Part shown: positions 32,279 through 40,508 of the stretch, piece after piece
Numbering within the stretch: position 1 is the first letter of the stretch
Layout of the letters: each line of letters opens with the position of its first letter
Origin: SG8-41 sp035649495
GTDB taxonomy: Bacteria; Pseudomonadota; Gammaproteobacteria; Burkholderiales; SG8-41
Reading direction: 5' to 3'
DNA: 44,440 bases
NCBI GenBank assembly: GCA_035649495.1
Contig: DASRJL010000169.1
Span: 1 to 44,440, forward strand
Program-made: the position numbers and the translations under genes
The notes under the pieces: generated by a model
Told to the model about the DNA's origin: nothing
The model's input: only the letters and a program-made list of their open reading frames with translations
The model's database searches: none

Positions 32279-35044
32279 TTGCGGAAGCTTGTCGCGCTGC
32301 TTGCGCTTCTCGCGCCCCTCTGCGCCGCCGCCGCGCCTTCCGTCGCCTTCTTCTACGGCGCCGATCCGCCCTGGGACGAGCTGAACGCCTTCGACATCGT
32401 CGTGGTGGAACCGGGCCACGTGCCCGATCCGGGGCGCGTCGCCGGACCCGCCACTGCCGTCTACGCCTACGCCGCGGTGGGAGAAGTCCTGCCGTCGCGC
32501 GCGTACTTCAAGGACATCCCGGCAGCGTGGCGCATCGGCACCAACCCGGCGTGGAGCAGCATCGTCGTCGATCAGGCACAGCCGGAATGGCCGGCATTTT
32601 TTGCCGAGCGGGTCATCCGGCCGTTGTGGGATGCCGGCTACCGGGGATTCTTCCTGGATACGCTGGACTCGTACCACCTGGTGACGAAAACGGACGCCGA
32701 GCGGTCCCGACAGGAGGCCGGCATGGTGCGGCTTGTGCAAACGCTGCGGCAGCGCTTTCCCGAGGTTAAGCTCGTCTTCAACCGGGGGTTCGAGATTCTT
32801 CCCCAGGTTCATCGTGACGTGACCGCGGTCGCGGCCGAGTCGGTATTCCGGGGCTGGGACGCCTCGACTCGCGCGTACCGCGAAGTACCGGAGAACGACC
32901 GCAAGTGGCTGCTCGGACAGCTGAACCGCGTGCGCGACGAGTACCGGGTGCCGGTCATCGCCATCGACTACGCGGCCCCGGCGGAGCGCGAGCTGGCGCG
33001 GAAGACGGCGGAGGCCATCAAGGCGCTCGGTTTCGTGCCGTGGGTAGCGACGCCGGAGCTCGACTCGATGGGCGTCGGCGCGATCGAAGTCATGCCGCGC
33101 CGTGTGCTGATGCTGTACGACGGCAGCGGCAATCCCGCCGACCTGACCTACGAGGCGATCCACCGGCTGGTGGCGACGCCGCTCAACTACCTGGGCTATC
33201 GCGGCGACTACCTCGATGCCGTCAACCAGCCGCTGCCCGCTTATCCTTTGCCGGGCCGCTACGCCGGCATCGTCGCCTGGTTCGACGACACGCTGCCCGC
33301 AGCCGCCGCCGCGAAGTTCGAAACCTGGCTCGCGAAACAGGTCGCGGACGGCGTCCGGATCGTCCTCCTGAACCGCCTGGGCGTCGCCCCTGGCGGCGCG
33401 CTGCTCGGTGCGCTCGGGCTCACCGCATCGTCGGTAACAGCGCCTGCCACGGTGACTGTCTCCGCCCGCGACCGGATGATTGGCTACGAAGTGGATCCCA
33501 TCCCGGACCGGCGGGAGTTTCTGCGTCTCACCAGTGCGGGTGGGACGCCGCTGCTACAGTTGCGATCCGACCGGGGCGATCGCATGGACGCGGTTGCCTA
33601 TACGCCATGGGGTGGCTACGCCCTGTACCCCTATGCCGTTTCGTTCATGCCGGCCGACGTCGAGCGCTGGGTGATCGATCCATTCGAGTTTCTCCGGCGC
33701 GCCTTGAGGCTGCCCGCCATGCCCGTTCCCGATGTCACGACGGAGAACGGCAGCCGGCTGATGCTCGTCCACATAGATGGTGATGGTTTTCCCAGCCGGG
33801 CCGAGCTGCCCGGCACGCCGTACGCGGGCGCCGCGATGCTCACCGAGGTGCTGGAACGCTACCGGGTCCCGACAACCGTGTCCGTGATACAGGGCGAGAT
33901 CGCGCCGAACGGCCTCTATCCCAAGCTGTCCGCCGAGCTCGAAGCCATCGCGCGCAGGATCTTCGCGCTGCCGCACGTCGAGATCGCGAGTCATTCGTAC
34001 TCGCACCCCTTTCGCTGGCAGCAGGCGCAGAAAAGCAGTGCCGACTACGCCTTCCACCTCGACATACCCGGATACAAGTTCGATCTGGGCGCCGAGGTCG
34101 ATGGCTCTATCCAGTACATCAACGAGCGCCTGGCGCCGAAAGGGAAGAAAGTCGAGGTCTTTCTCTGGTCCGGGGATACCAATCCGTCGCCCGAGGCGGT
34201 CGGTCGCACCTACGCGGCCGGCGTGCGCAACATGAATGGCGGGGAAACGGTCGTCACCTCGAGCCGGCGCTCCCTGACGGAGGTTGCGCCGCTCGGGATT
34301 CCGAAGGGGACGTGGTTCCAGGTGTATGCGCCCAACCAGAACGAGAACGTGTACACCAACCTGTGGACTGGCCCGTTCTACGGCTTCGAGCGGGTGATCG
34401 AGACCTTCGAGCTGACCGACCGGCCGCTGCGGTTGAAGCCGATCAACCTCTACTATCACACCTATATTGCGACCAAACGCGCCTCGCTCGCGTCGCTCCA
34501 CAATATCTACGGCTGGGCGCTGGCGCAGCCGGTGATGAACGTCTACGCGTCGGAGTACGTCGACCGGGTGCTCGATTTTCAGCGCTCCACCGTGGCGCGC
34601 GACGGCGACGCCTGGGTGATCCGCGCGGGGAAGAGCCTCCGGGAGGTGCGCGCACTCGCGGAACTGGGCCCGCCGGACCTGGCGGCGAGCAGCGGGGTAG
34701 CGGGCTACTCGCGCCACGAGGGCGCCTGGTATATCCACCTGTCGGGCAGCGAGGCGCGCGTGCGGTTCGGCGAGAAGGGGAAAGAAGCCGGTCCCGCCGT
34801 CCCTTACATCGCCGCGGCGAACGCGCGCCTGACGCATTTCCGGCGCAACGCCGAGGGCGCCGCGCGGCGCATCGAGTTCGGCTTTGCCGGCCACGTGCCG
34901 GTCAGGTTCTCGATCGCCAACGCGTCCGGGTGCGAGCTGCGCGTCGATGGAGCGGTCCTGAAGCCCGCGCGCTCCGGCGACGTCCTGGCGTTCGAGGTGA
35001 CGCGCAACACGATAAATGCAGCCGACCTCTCCTGTCCCCGCTGA
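32279..35044 (+). CDS. pelA: PelA-like glycoside hydrolase / polysaccharide deacetylase
   Basis: About 921 residues. PelA works in the periplasm on Pel exopolysaccharide, deacetylating and trimming it. The N-terminal GH114-like hydrolase has AFFYGADPPWDELNAFDIVV, FLDTLDSYHL (Asp) and AESVFRGWD (Glu, near 32840). A Rossmann-like middle region follows. The deacetylase has HIDGDGFPSRAE (33769, Asp pair) and IASHSYSHPFRWQ (33985, metal His pair). The C-terminal beta domain ends the protein. The frame is open from 32141, but its first 46 codons lie in a REP element; TTG at 32279 gives a clean signal peptide (RKLVALLALLAPLCAAAA), and GTG at 32246 lies in the REP. The start is therefore uncertain. 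pelB overlaps its end by 29 nt. Confidence 0.88.
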   Translation: MRKLVALLALLAPLCAAAAPSVAFFYGADPPWDELNAFDIVVVEPGHVPDPGRVAGPATAVYAYAAVGEVLPSRAYFKDIPAAWRIGTNPAWSSIVVDQAQPEWPAFFAERVIRPLWDAGYRGFFLDTLDSYHLVTKTDAERSRQEAGMVRLVQTLRQRFPEVKLVFNRGFEILPQVHRDVTAVAAESVFRGWDASTRAYREVPENDRKWLLGQLNRVRDEYRVPVIAIDYAAPAERELARKTAEAIKALGFVPWVATPELDSMGVGAIEVMPRRVLMLYDGSGNPADLTYEAIHRLVATPLNYLGYRGDYLDAVNQPLPAYPLPGRYAGIVAWFDDTLPAAAAAKFETWLAKQVADGVRIVLLNRLGVAPGGALLGALGLTASSVTAPATVTVSARDRMIGYEVDPIPDRREFLRLTSAGGTPLLQLRSDRGDRMDAVAYTPWGGYALYPYAVSFMPADVERWVIDPFEFLRRALRLPAMPVPDVTTENGSRLMLVHIDGDGFPSRAELPGTPYAGAAMLTEVLERYRVPTTVSVIQGEIAPNGLYPKLSAELEAIARRIFALPHVEIASHSYSHPFRWQQAQKSSADYAFHLDIPGYKFDLGAEVDGSIQYINERLAPKGKKVEVFLWSGDTNPSPEAVGRTYAAGVRNMNGGETVVTSSRRSLTEVAPLGIPKGTWFQVYAPNQNENVYTNLWTGPFYGFERVIETFELTDRPLRLKPINLYYHTYIATKRASLASLHNIYGWALAQPVMNVYASEYVDRVLDFQRSTVARDGDAWVIRAGKSLREVRALAELGPPDLAASSGVAGYSRHEGAWYIHLSGSEARVRFGEKGKEAGPAVPYIAAANARLTHFRRNAEGAARRIEFGFAGHVPVRFSIANASGCELRVDGAVLKPARSGDVLAFEVTRNTINAADLSCPR

Positions 35045-38000
35045 AGCCCGCGAGCGCCACCGGCTGATTTCGCCCGCCGCGTTGGTCGGCCTCGTCGCCC
35101 TCGCCGGCGCGGCGCTGGTGCTGGTATTCCCGGGCGCGAGTCTCGTCGATCAGATCTACCGCTACGGACGCCACGACGATGTTTCCGCCGGCTACATCGC
35201 CAGCCTCCTCCGGTCCGATCCGGGCAACCGGCGCCTGCGCCTGACGCTCGTCGAGCGCCTGCTCGATCGCGGCGATGTCGCGGGTGCGCGCGAGACGCTC
35301 GCGCCGTTGAGCGTCGCCGGGGGAGAGGCGGACCGCGAGCTGCGATGGCTGGATTTCCGCGTGCTGCGCGCCGAGCTGAACGCCGCGCGGAGTCCGGCAG
35401 AGGCCGCGCCGTTGCGCGAGCGGGCGCGGCGCGAGCTGGCCGATCTCGCCGGCCTCGAGTGGGAGCCCGGTGAGCTCGAGCGCCTCGCCGAAGAGGCCCG
35501 CCTGCTCGGCATTCCGGAGCTCGCGGGGCGGCTTTACCGGCGCCTCGCGGACGCCGATCCGGGTCGCGCGGGCGACTGGACCGATCGCGCGGCGCGGACG
35601 TCGCTCGCGGCGGGAGAGTACCGGGCGACGGCGGAAACCTATGTCGCGGCAGCCGCTCGCGCCCGTTCACCCGAAGAGCGGCGCGGCCACCTGCTCAAGG
35701 CTGTCAGGACGCTGCAGTCGGGAAATCTGCTGGACGAGGCGCTGCAGCTGGCCGACGCCCATATCGCGGATCTCTCCAGCGACGACGCGGCGCTCGTGTA
35801 CCTCGTGCGTCTCGCGCGGGCCGCCAACGACCACGCGCGGGCGCAGGCGTACGCGAAGCGGTTGATGCGCATGAGTGAAGCCGTCAGGGGTCAGGCGTCA
35901 GGCGTCAGGCGGGCCAAGACCGGTCAGGGGTCATGCGTCACGGGTCATGCGTCTCTGAACCCGTCAGGGGTCGGGCGTCAAGGGTCAGGCGGGTCAGAAC
36001 CCGTCATGGGTCATGCGTGTCGAGTCACGAGTCACGTGTCACCTCTTCGACGCGTCCTTGGCGTGCTCATCGCCGACGCTCACGCAGCCGAAGCACCGCG
36101 CGGCCAGTCCCTGGTCCCTAGTCCCCAGTCCCGAGTCCCTCCGGCAGGCATGCGCTCCTACGACGAAGAACGCTACACGCTCGCCTACGAAGTATTCCTC
36201 GGCGCGCGCAACCTCGAGGACGCCTACCGCGTGGCCGCCGCGGCGGTGGCCCAGGTGCCGGACAATCTTGCCTGGCGGTTGCGCCTGGCGCAGGTGGCCG
36301 AGTGGTCGGGCCGGCCGGCCGTCGCGCTGGAGCAGTGGCGCTTTCTCGCCGGGCGCGCGCCCGGCCGCGAGCGCGAGGACGCCTGGCAGGCCGTGCTGCG
36401 GCTTGCGCCGGGCGTGCGCGACGACGAGGCGCTGCTCGCGGCGTGGCTGCACGAGGCGGATACCCGGCCCATGAACGCCGAGCGCTGGGAAAGGCTCGCC
36501 GACGCTTTCGAGCGCGTGGCGCGCGCGGCGGACGGCGCGGCTTATTTTCAGCGGCGTTACGAGAAGACCGGCGGCGAGCAATTCCTCGCCCTGCAGGCGT
36601 TTCTGCTCGAGCGCCTCGGGCGCGACGACGAGGCGATTGCCGCCTACCGGCGGCTCATCGAAAAGCATCGCGCCACGGACGAGCGATTGCTGCGCGTGGC
36701 CGTGCTGCTGCTGCGCTTGAACCGCTTTCGCGAGGCGTTCGAGGTGCTCGATCGCCATCGCGCCACCGTCGATCGCGGCAATGCCGGGTTCTGGGACCTG
36801 TTCGCGGATCTCGCCTGGAAGCTGCAGCAGGACCAGGCCGCGCTGGAGGCCTACCAGGTCGTGACGGCGCAACCCAAAGCCGACAATATCGCCTGGCAGC
36901 GGCTGGTCGAGCTGACGCGCGAGCGCGATCCGGCGGGCGCGGCGCGTATCGCGGCGGCGGGCTACGAACGCGTGCGCGCTCCCGGATTGCTGCTGATGGC
37001 CGCGGAGCTGTACTGGCAGGGCCGCGACCTGCCCGCGCTCCGCGATCTCTACGGCAAGCTGACCGCGGAGGACGAGAAGCGCATGGCGGGCAACGCCTAC
37101 TTTTTTGCCTTGCGCGCCCAGTATCACGATGCCGAGGGGCGCCCGAACGAGGCGACGGCGGATTACCGCCGCGCGATGGCGATAGAGCCCGGCAACGCGG
37201 ACTATGTGGCGTCGCTCCTGTGGCAGCTCGTGTCGTGCAGGGACACGGCCGCGCTGCGCCGGGAGCTCGCCGCGCACGCGACACGCGCGCGCGAGTCGCC
37301 CGCGCTGTCCGAAGCCTATGCGTCGGCATACGCGCTCCTGGGCGAGACGCGCCGCGCGCTGTCCTTCTACGCGCGCCTGCTCGATGCGAAGCGCGACGAT
37401 TACCTGTGGCTCCTCAACTACGCGGACGTCCTCGAGCAGGACGGGCAGGGTTCGATGGCGCTGCGCGTGCGCCGGCACGCGTGGGAGGTGACGCGCGCGA
37501 AGCTCGGCGAGAAGGACGTGAAGAGCGCGACGCGCGAGGAGATCGAGGCGGTCGCGCGGATGACCCTGGCGAGCGCACCGGGCGACCCGGCGCTCAACCT
37601 CGTCGGCCGCATCCTGCGACAGGACTACGAGAGGAGGGCGGGCAGCGAGCAGGATCGCAGGCTCGACGCCGGCGTGGGCGAGCTGATCCTGTCGTGGGCG
37701 CTCTCGACGGAGCGCTTCGATTCGGCCAAGGCGTGGCTGTGGCAGCAGTACGCGCGCAATCTGGCGCGCCCGGTCTGGGCAGAGATGACGCTCGCCCTCG
37801 CGGAAAACGACCGCGAAGCCGTGGCGCGTATCCTCGCGGCGGATGCCGACGTCGTGCCGCCCGTGGACCGCATCGAGGCGGCGCGCGTGACGGGCCGGTA
37901 TGCACTCGCCCAGACCTATGCGTTCGAGGCTGCGGAGAAGGAGCGCGATCACGACGAGATACACGTGAAGCTCTCCGAAACGCTGCTGGAGAGCGCGAGC

Positions 38001-38924
38001 ATGCTCGCGTACGGGTACCAGGATTTCGAACGGGGGCTGCTGAAGGGCCGCGAGCAGCGGGCGATCGCGAGGATCTGGATCACCGAGCACCTGCGCCTCT
38101 CGGTCGACTTGGGCCTCGACGGCGGTCTCCGGAGCAACGATCCGGCGTCGTTGACCGGCGTCCCCGGCCGGATCGAGGAATACTCCTTCGGCCTGCACTG
38201 GCGCCACGACAACGGCAGCACCGACTTGCGCGCAGGCCACAGGAACGCGCTCGGCACGCACACACCGGTCAAGCTGTCCCACACGTCGGACTTTGCGCCG
38301 CGGCTCTCCGGCGTGATTGCCGCATCGCTCGACGAAAAGGCCGACGAGACGAATCCCCTGTTCCTCGGCGGGATGCGCGACCGCGTGAACGTCAGCGTGA
38401 ATTACCGGTTGAGCCTGCGCGAGTACGCATCGGTGGAAGTCTGGGGCGCCCGCTACCACACCCAGGACGACACCTACCTCGGGCAGGGCCGCGGTCTCAC
38501 GTGGGAAATCGGGCACCGCTTCCGCAACGAGTACCCGGACTGGCGCATACGGCTGACCGGAGAGCACCAGAGCTACCGGGCGGACGGCAGCGTGGACGCG
38601 CGCGCGGCGAGCCTCGATCCCACCGGCGGCGCGCTCGGGGCGCGCTACTTCATCCCGGAGAGCTTCGACGTGTATGGTCTTTACACCACGTTCGGCGATT
38701 CCTATCGCGACCGCTACAGCCGCGCGTGGCGGTACTACGCGGACCTCGGGCCGACGTACAACACGCAGTCGGGGAGGGGATTTCTCTTTGCCGTCGGTGC
38801 AGGCGGCAGCGTGCTTGGCAACGACCGGCTCTCGATCTACTTCAACCGGTCGAAGGGCGGGAGCGCGATTGGGGGATACACGACGGAGGTCGGAGTGAGA
38901 TACGAGTATTTGCTTGACCGGTGA
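35016..38924 (+). CDS. pelB: PelB-like TPR and outer-membrane beta-barrel exporter
   Basis: 1302 residues. PelB threads Pel polysaccharide across the outer membrane. Order: an N-terminal TM (about 18-41, ISPAALVGLVALAGAALVLV), a long run of TPR-like helices (about 50-285 and 380-960), and a C-terminal 16-strand-type barrel from about 1005 (LRLSVDLGLDGGLRSNDPAS to YTTEVGVRYEYLLDR). Residues about 289-378 do not look like PelB: they are translated heptamer repeats (GQASGVRRAKTGQG, SLNPSGVGRQGSGGSEPV), followed by five AGTCCCN units. The reading frame is kept on both sides, so the insertion lies between two TPR blocks (ends RLMRMSE, resumes MRSYDEERYTLAYEVF). pelC-G are missing downstream. Confidence 0.9.
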   Translation: MQPTSPVPAEARERHRLISPAALVGLVALAGAALVLVFPGASLVDQIYRYGRHDDVSAGYIASLLRSDPGNRRLRLTLVERLLDRGDVAGARETLAPLSVAGGEADRELRWLDFRVLRAELNAARSPAEAAPLRERARRELADLAGLEWEPGELERLAEEARLLGIPELAGRLYRRLADADPGRAGDWTDRAARTSLAAGEYRATAETYVAAAARARSPEERRGHLLKAVRTLQSGNLLDEALQLADAHIADLSSDDAALVYLVRLARAANDHARAQAYAKRLMRMSEAVRGQASGVRRAKTGQGSCVTGHASLNPSGVGRQGSGGSEPVMGHACRVTSHVSPLRRVLGVLIADAHAAEAPRGQSLVPSPQSRVPPAGMRSYDEERYTLAYEVFLGARNLEDAYRVAAAAVAQVPDNLAWRLRLAQVAEWSGRPAVALEQWRFLAGRAPGREREDAWQAVLRLAPGVRDDEALLAAWLHEADTRPMNAERWERLADAFERVARAADGAAYFQRRYEKTGGEQFLALQAFLLERLGRDDEAIAAYRRLIEKHRATDERLLRVAVLLLRLNRFREAFEVLDRHRATVDRGNAGFWDLFADLAWKLQQDQAALEAYQVVTAQPKADNIAWQRLVELTRERDPAGAARIAAAGYERVRAPGLLLMAAELYWQGRDLPALRDLYGKLTAEDEKRMAGNAYFFALRAQYHDAEGRPNEATADYRRAMAIEPGNADYVASLLWQLVSCRDTAALRRELAAHATRARESPALSEAYASAYALLGETRRALSFYARLLDAKRDDYLWLLNYADVLEQDGQGSMALRVRRHAWEVTRAKLGEKDVKSATREEIEAVARMTLASAPGDPALNLVGRILRQDYERRAGSEQDRRLDAGVGELILSWALSTERFDSAKAWLWQQYARNLARPVWAEMTLALAENDREAVARILAADADVVPPVDRIEAARVTGRYALAQTYAFEAAEKERDHDEIHVKLSETLLESASMLAYGYQDFERGLLKGREQRAIARIWITEHLRLSVDLGLDGGLRSNDPASLTGVPGRIEEYSFGLHWRHDNGSTDLRAGHRNALGTHTPVKLSHTSDFAPRLSGVIAASLDEKADETNPLFLGGMRDRVNVSVNYRLSLREYASVEVWGARYHTQDDTYLGQGRGLTWEIGHRFRNEYPDWRIRLTGEHQSYRADGSVDARAASLDPTGGALGARYFIPESFDVYGLYTTFGDSYRDRYSRAWRYYADLGPTYNTQSGRGFLFAVGAGGSVLGNDRLSIYFNRSKGGSAIGGYTTEVGVRYEYLLDR
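35881..36052 (+). repeat. Composite repeat inside pelB: three four-heptamer blocks with a 40-nt period
   Basis: Three blocks of four heptamers, each followed by a 12-nt linker (GGGCCAAGACCG, GTCTCTGAACCC, GGGTCAGAACCC), so 28+12 = 40 nt repeats three times. A fourth block runs GTCATGG, GTCATGC, GTGTCGA, GTCACGA, GTCACGT, GTCACCT. It is read in frame as residues 289-346 of PelB. Confidence 0.92.
36106..36140 (+). repeat. Five tandem AGTCCCN heptamers inside pelB
   Basis: AGTCCCT, GGTCCCT, AGTCCCC, AGTCCCG and AGTCCCT follow one another without a break. The period is again 7 nt but the sequence differs from GTCAKGS. It is translated as about residues 364-375 of PelB (SLVPSPQSRVPP region). Confidence 0.92.
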
Positions 38925-38929
38925 CCAGA

Positions 38930-39083
38930 ACCCGTCAGGGGTCAGGGGTCAGGCGTCAGGCGGGTTCAACACCCGACAGGCGTCAAGCGTCAGGCGTTAG
39001 GCGAGCCATTGGTGCATCACGACGGGTTCTGGCACGCATCACCGCTGACCGCTGACCGCTGCCCGCTGACGCATGACGGGCAC
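38930..39083. repeat. Two facing composite repeats after pelB
   Basis: From 4 nt after the pelB stop: ACCC, four heptamers, linker GGGTTCAACACCC, four heptamers (to 39003). Then from about 39021 the inverse orientation: on the minus strand six heptamers (GTCATGC, GTCAGCG, GGCAGCG, GTCAGCG, GTCAGCG, GTGATGC), linker GTGCCAGAACCC and GTCGTGATGC. The arms could base-pair. It fills the gap before the next gene. Confidence 0.85.
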
Positions 39084-39104
39084 CAGAAAGCGTAGGATGA
39101 AGCC

Positions 39105-39686
39105 ATGATCACGCAGTGGCTAGCATTCGCTGTCGTCATTCTTGCCGCCGTTGCTGTCTGGCAGGGCGTCCAGCTCAAGCGCACCGTAGCTTCCGCCGAA
39201 GCCAACGCCAAGCGGCAACTGCGCGCCTACGTTGGCATAGAGGACATTTGTTTCGATAGTCTCATGCGGGACAACCCTCATTCCGGGTACAGTCACGACC
39301 TGCGATTGAGATTCAAGAACTACGGTGCAACGCCCGCCGTCCTTGCGTCGGTCAGATGGAAGCGATCTACGGAGGCAGCACTTAGTAGTAATGATGCGGA
39401 ATCGCTGCCGGAATTCGGGCAGATGATCCTGCCGCCGGGCGCTGGATTCGAACGGCCATTGGGAAGCGCACCGGGGCTCGGACATAAAGACCGGTTTTTC
39501 GTGTACGGCCGGTTCAGCTATGGCGACATCTACCAGATGTGGCACACCGTCAGATTTTGCTATGTCCATCACTGGGCAGAGCCCTCCCGCCCGGAAGCGG
39601 CCGGCACCAGCGTGTTCACCCCGTACGGGGAATACAACTACGAGACTCGTCACGAAACTCAGAAAGAGGCGATGGCAGCCACGTAG
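39105..39686 (+). CDS. Hypothetical protein with one N-terminal membrane segment
   Basis: 193 residues. A TM helix at about 5-21 (WLAFAVVILAAVAVWQGVQL), then the segment SAEANAKRQLRAYVGIEDIC, which is common in a family of uncharacterised proteobacterial membrane-anchored proteins. The rest is predicted beta-rich (LRLRFKNYGATPAVLASVRW, HKDRFFVYGRFSYGDIYQMW) and probably lies outside the cytoplasm. No function is known. GC content seems lower than its neighbours, which together with the HsdR remnant suggests an accessory region. Confidence 0.65.
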   Translation: MITQWLAFAVVILAAVAVWQGVQLKRTVASAEANAKRQLRAYVGIEDICFDSLMRDNPHSGYSHDLRLRFKNYGATPAVLASVRWKRSTEAALSSNDAESLPEFGQMILPPGAGFERPLGSAPGLGHKDRFFVYGRFSYGDIYQMWHTVRFCYVHHWAEPSRPEAAGTSVFTPYGEYNYETRHETQKEAMAAT

Positions 39687-39701
39687 GATGTTTTAAGTCA
39701 A

Positions 39702-40190
39702 ATGCCGCTGCCCTTCGTCTACGAGAGCACTGGCCTCGAAACGTATTTCACCAACCTGCTCGATCCTGAGCCGCGCGCTCGCAATGTCTTCGCCTTCCAT
39801 CAACCCGAGACCTTGGGGGACTGGCTCGCCGCAATGCCGGAGCCGACGGTGCTGACTGCAGGTGGGCCACCAGCGAACGAGGCCGGGTTCGCTCCAGTTA
39901 CGTTTCTCGCAGACGTCCGACGCATGCCGGAGCTCATCACTGAATGGGCCGATTTCAAGCTCTGGCCCGCGCAGATCACTGCCATCCGTAACCTCGAGGG
40001 CACCGACATCAAGCCGGTGGAAATGATGGTCTTCATGCGTCATGAGTGTCACCGCAGCGCTCGTCATTTGGCAGGGCGGGCGGTGGGGACGGTCTTAGTG
40101 GGCCCACTTAACCCCCGTCAAGGGTCAGGGGTCAGGGGTCAGGCGGGTCAAGTCCGAACAGCGGCCGGGTGGCGGACGGCCGAAGACTGA
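39702..40190 (+). pseudogene. Remnant of a type I restriction enzyme R subunit (HsdR)
   Basis: The first 110 residues resemble the N-terminal part of HsdR helicase subunits: LPFVYESTGLETYFTNLLDP and NVFAFHQPETLGDWLAAMPE, then LWPAQITAIRNLEG, where the intact protein would go on to the Walker A motif. That motif and everything after it are missing. From about 40030 the sequence turns into repeat (GCGTCATGAGTGTCACC and a 15-nt-like unit), and the frame then runs on in meaningless residues to 40190. An intact R subunit is about 1000 residues. No HsdM or HsdS is near. The match is from memory of the family. Confidence 0.5.
40034..40152 (+). repeat. Repeat material at the HsdR break point
   Basis: At 40035-40065 there is a degenerate heptamer stretch joined to one 15-nt unit (GTCACCGCAGCGCTC). 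After about 50 nt of other sequence, 40117-40144 is a clean block of four heptamers (GTCAAGG, GTCAGGG, GTCAGGG, GTCAGGC) preceded by ACCCCC. Confidence 0.75.
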
Positions 40191-40204
40191 TCCGGTTCTT
40201 CCGG

Positions 40205-40345
40205 TACCGGTAAATTTCAAGATCATGCGACGGCCAAATCACCCACCAGATCGCTTGGAAGAATCGAACTGCCAGTACCGGTAGAGTTTCAAGATAACGC
40301 GATGGTCAAATCAATTGCCAGATGGCGCTGGTTAGAATCGAGGCG
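40205..40345 (+). repeat. Imperfect direct repeat of about 70 nt
   Basis: The stretch from about 40205 (GGTACCGGTAAATTTCAAG, then GATCATGCGACGGCCAAATC and CCAGATCGC) is repeated from about 40275 with changes (AGTACCGGTAGAGTTTCAAG, GATAACGCGATGGTCAAATC, CCAGATGGC). A third partial copy is at 5719. The 40191-40508 gap holds this, the heptamer block and the 5' end of the Mrr-like gene, and nothing else that I recognise. Confidence 0.6.
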
Positions 40346-40407
40346 CCTGTGCCGGGAGAATCGGGCAGGCGAGGCGTCCGACAGGACCCGGTCAGCTGTT
40401 CGCCAAA

Positions 40408-40462
40408 ACCCGTCAGGGGTCAAGCGTCAGGCGTCAGGCGTGTCACCGCGAAGCTCATCGGC
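40408..40462 (+). repeat. One four-heptamer block plus 15-nt unit
   Basis: ACCC, GTCAGGG, GTCAAGC, GTCAGGC, GTCAGGC, then GTGTCACCGCGAAGCTC and ATCGGCCTCTGAGGCTATC. The tail after the 15-nt unit is shared with 28575-28595 (TCGGCCTCCGAAAGACTATC), so the element reaches beyond the tandem part. Confidence 0.8.
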
Positions 40463-40508
40463 CTCTGAGGCTATCCCGTCTGCGTTCATCTGCTATAACC
40501 TCTGCCGA

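Noticed and set aside
35881..36052. CRISPR array (28-nt repeat, 12-nt spacer)
   Set aside because: The 28-nt units are themselves heptamer tandems, spacers are too short and similar to each other, and no cas genes are present.
38930..39083. PhoB boxes
   Set aside because: Pho boxes repeat every 11 bp with TGTCA and AT-rich spacers; here the period is 7 and the filler is GC-rich.
39702..40190. Intact small gene
   Set aside because: Homology-like sequence stops before the helicase motifs and the last 40-50 codons are repeat, so it is treated as a remnant.
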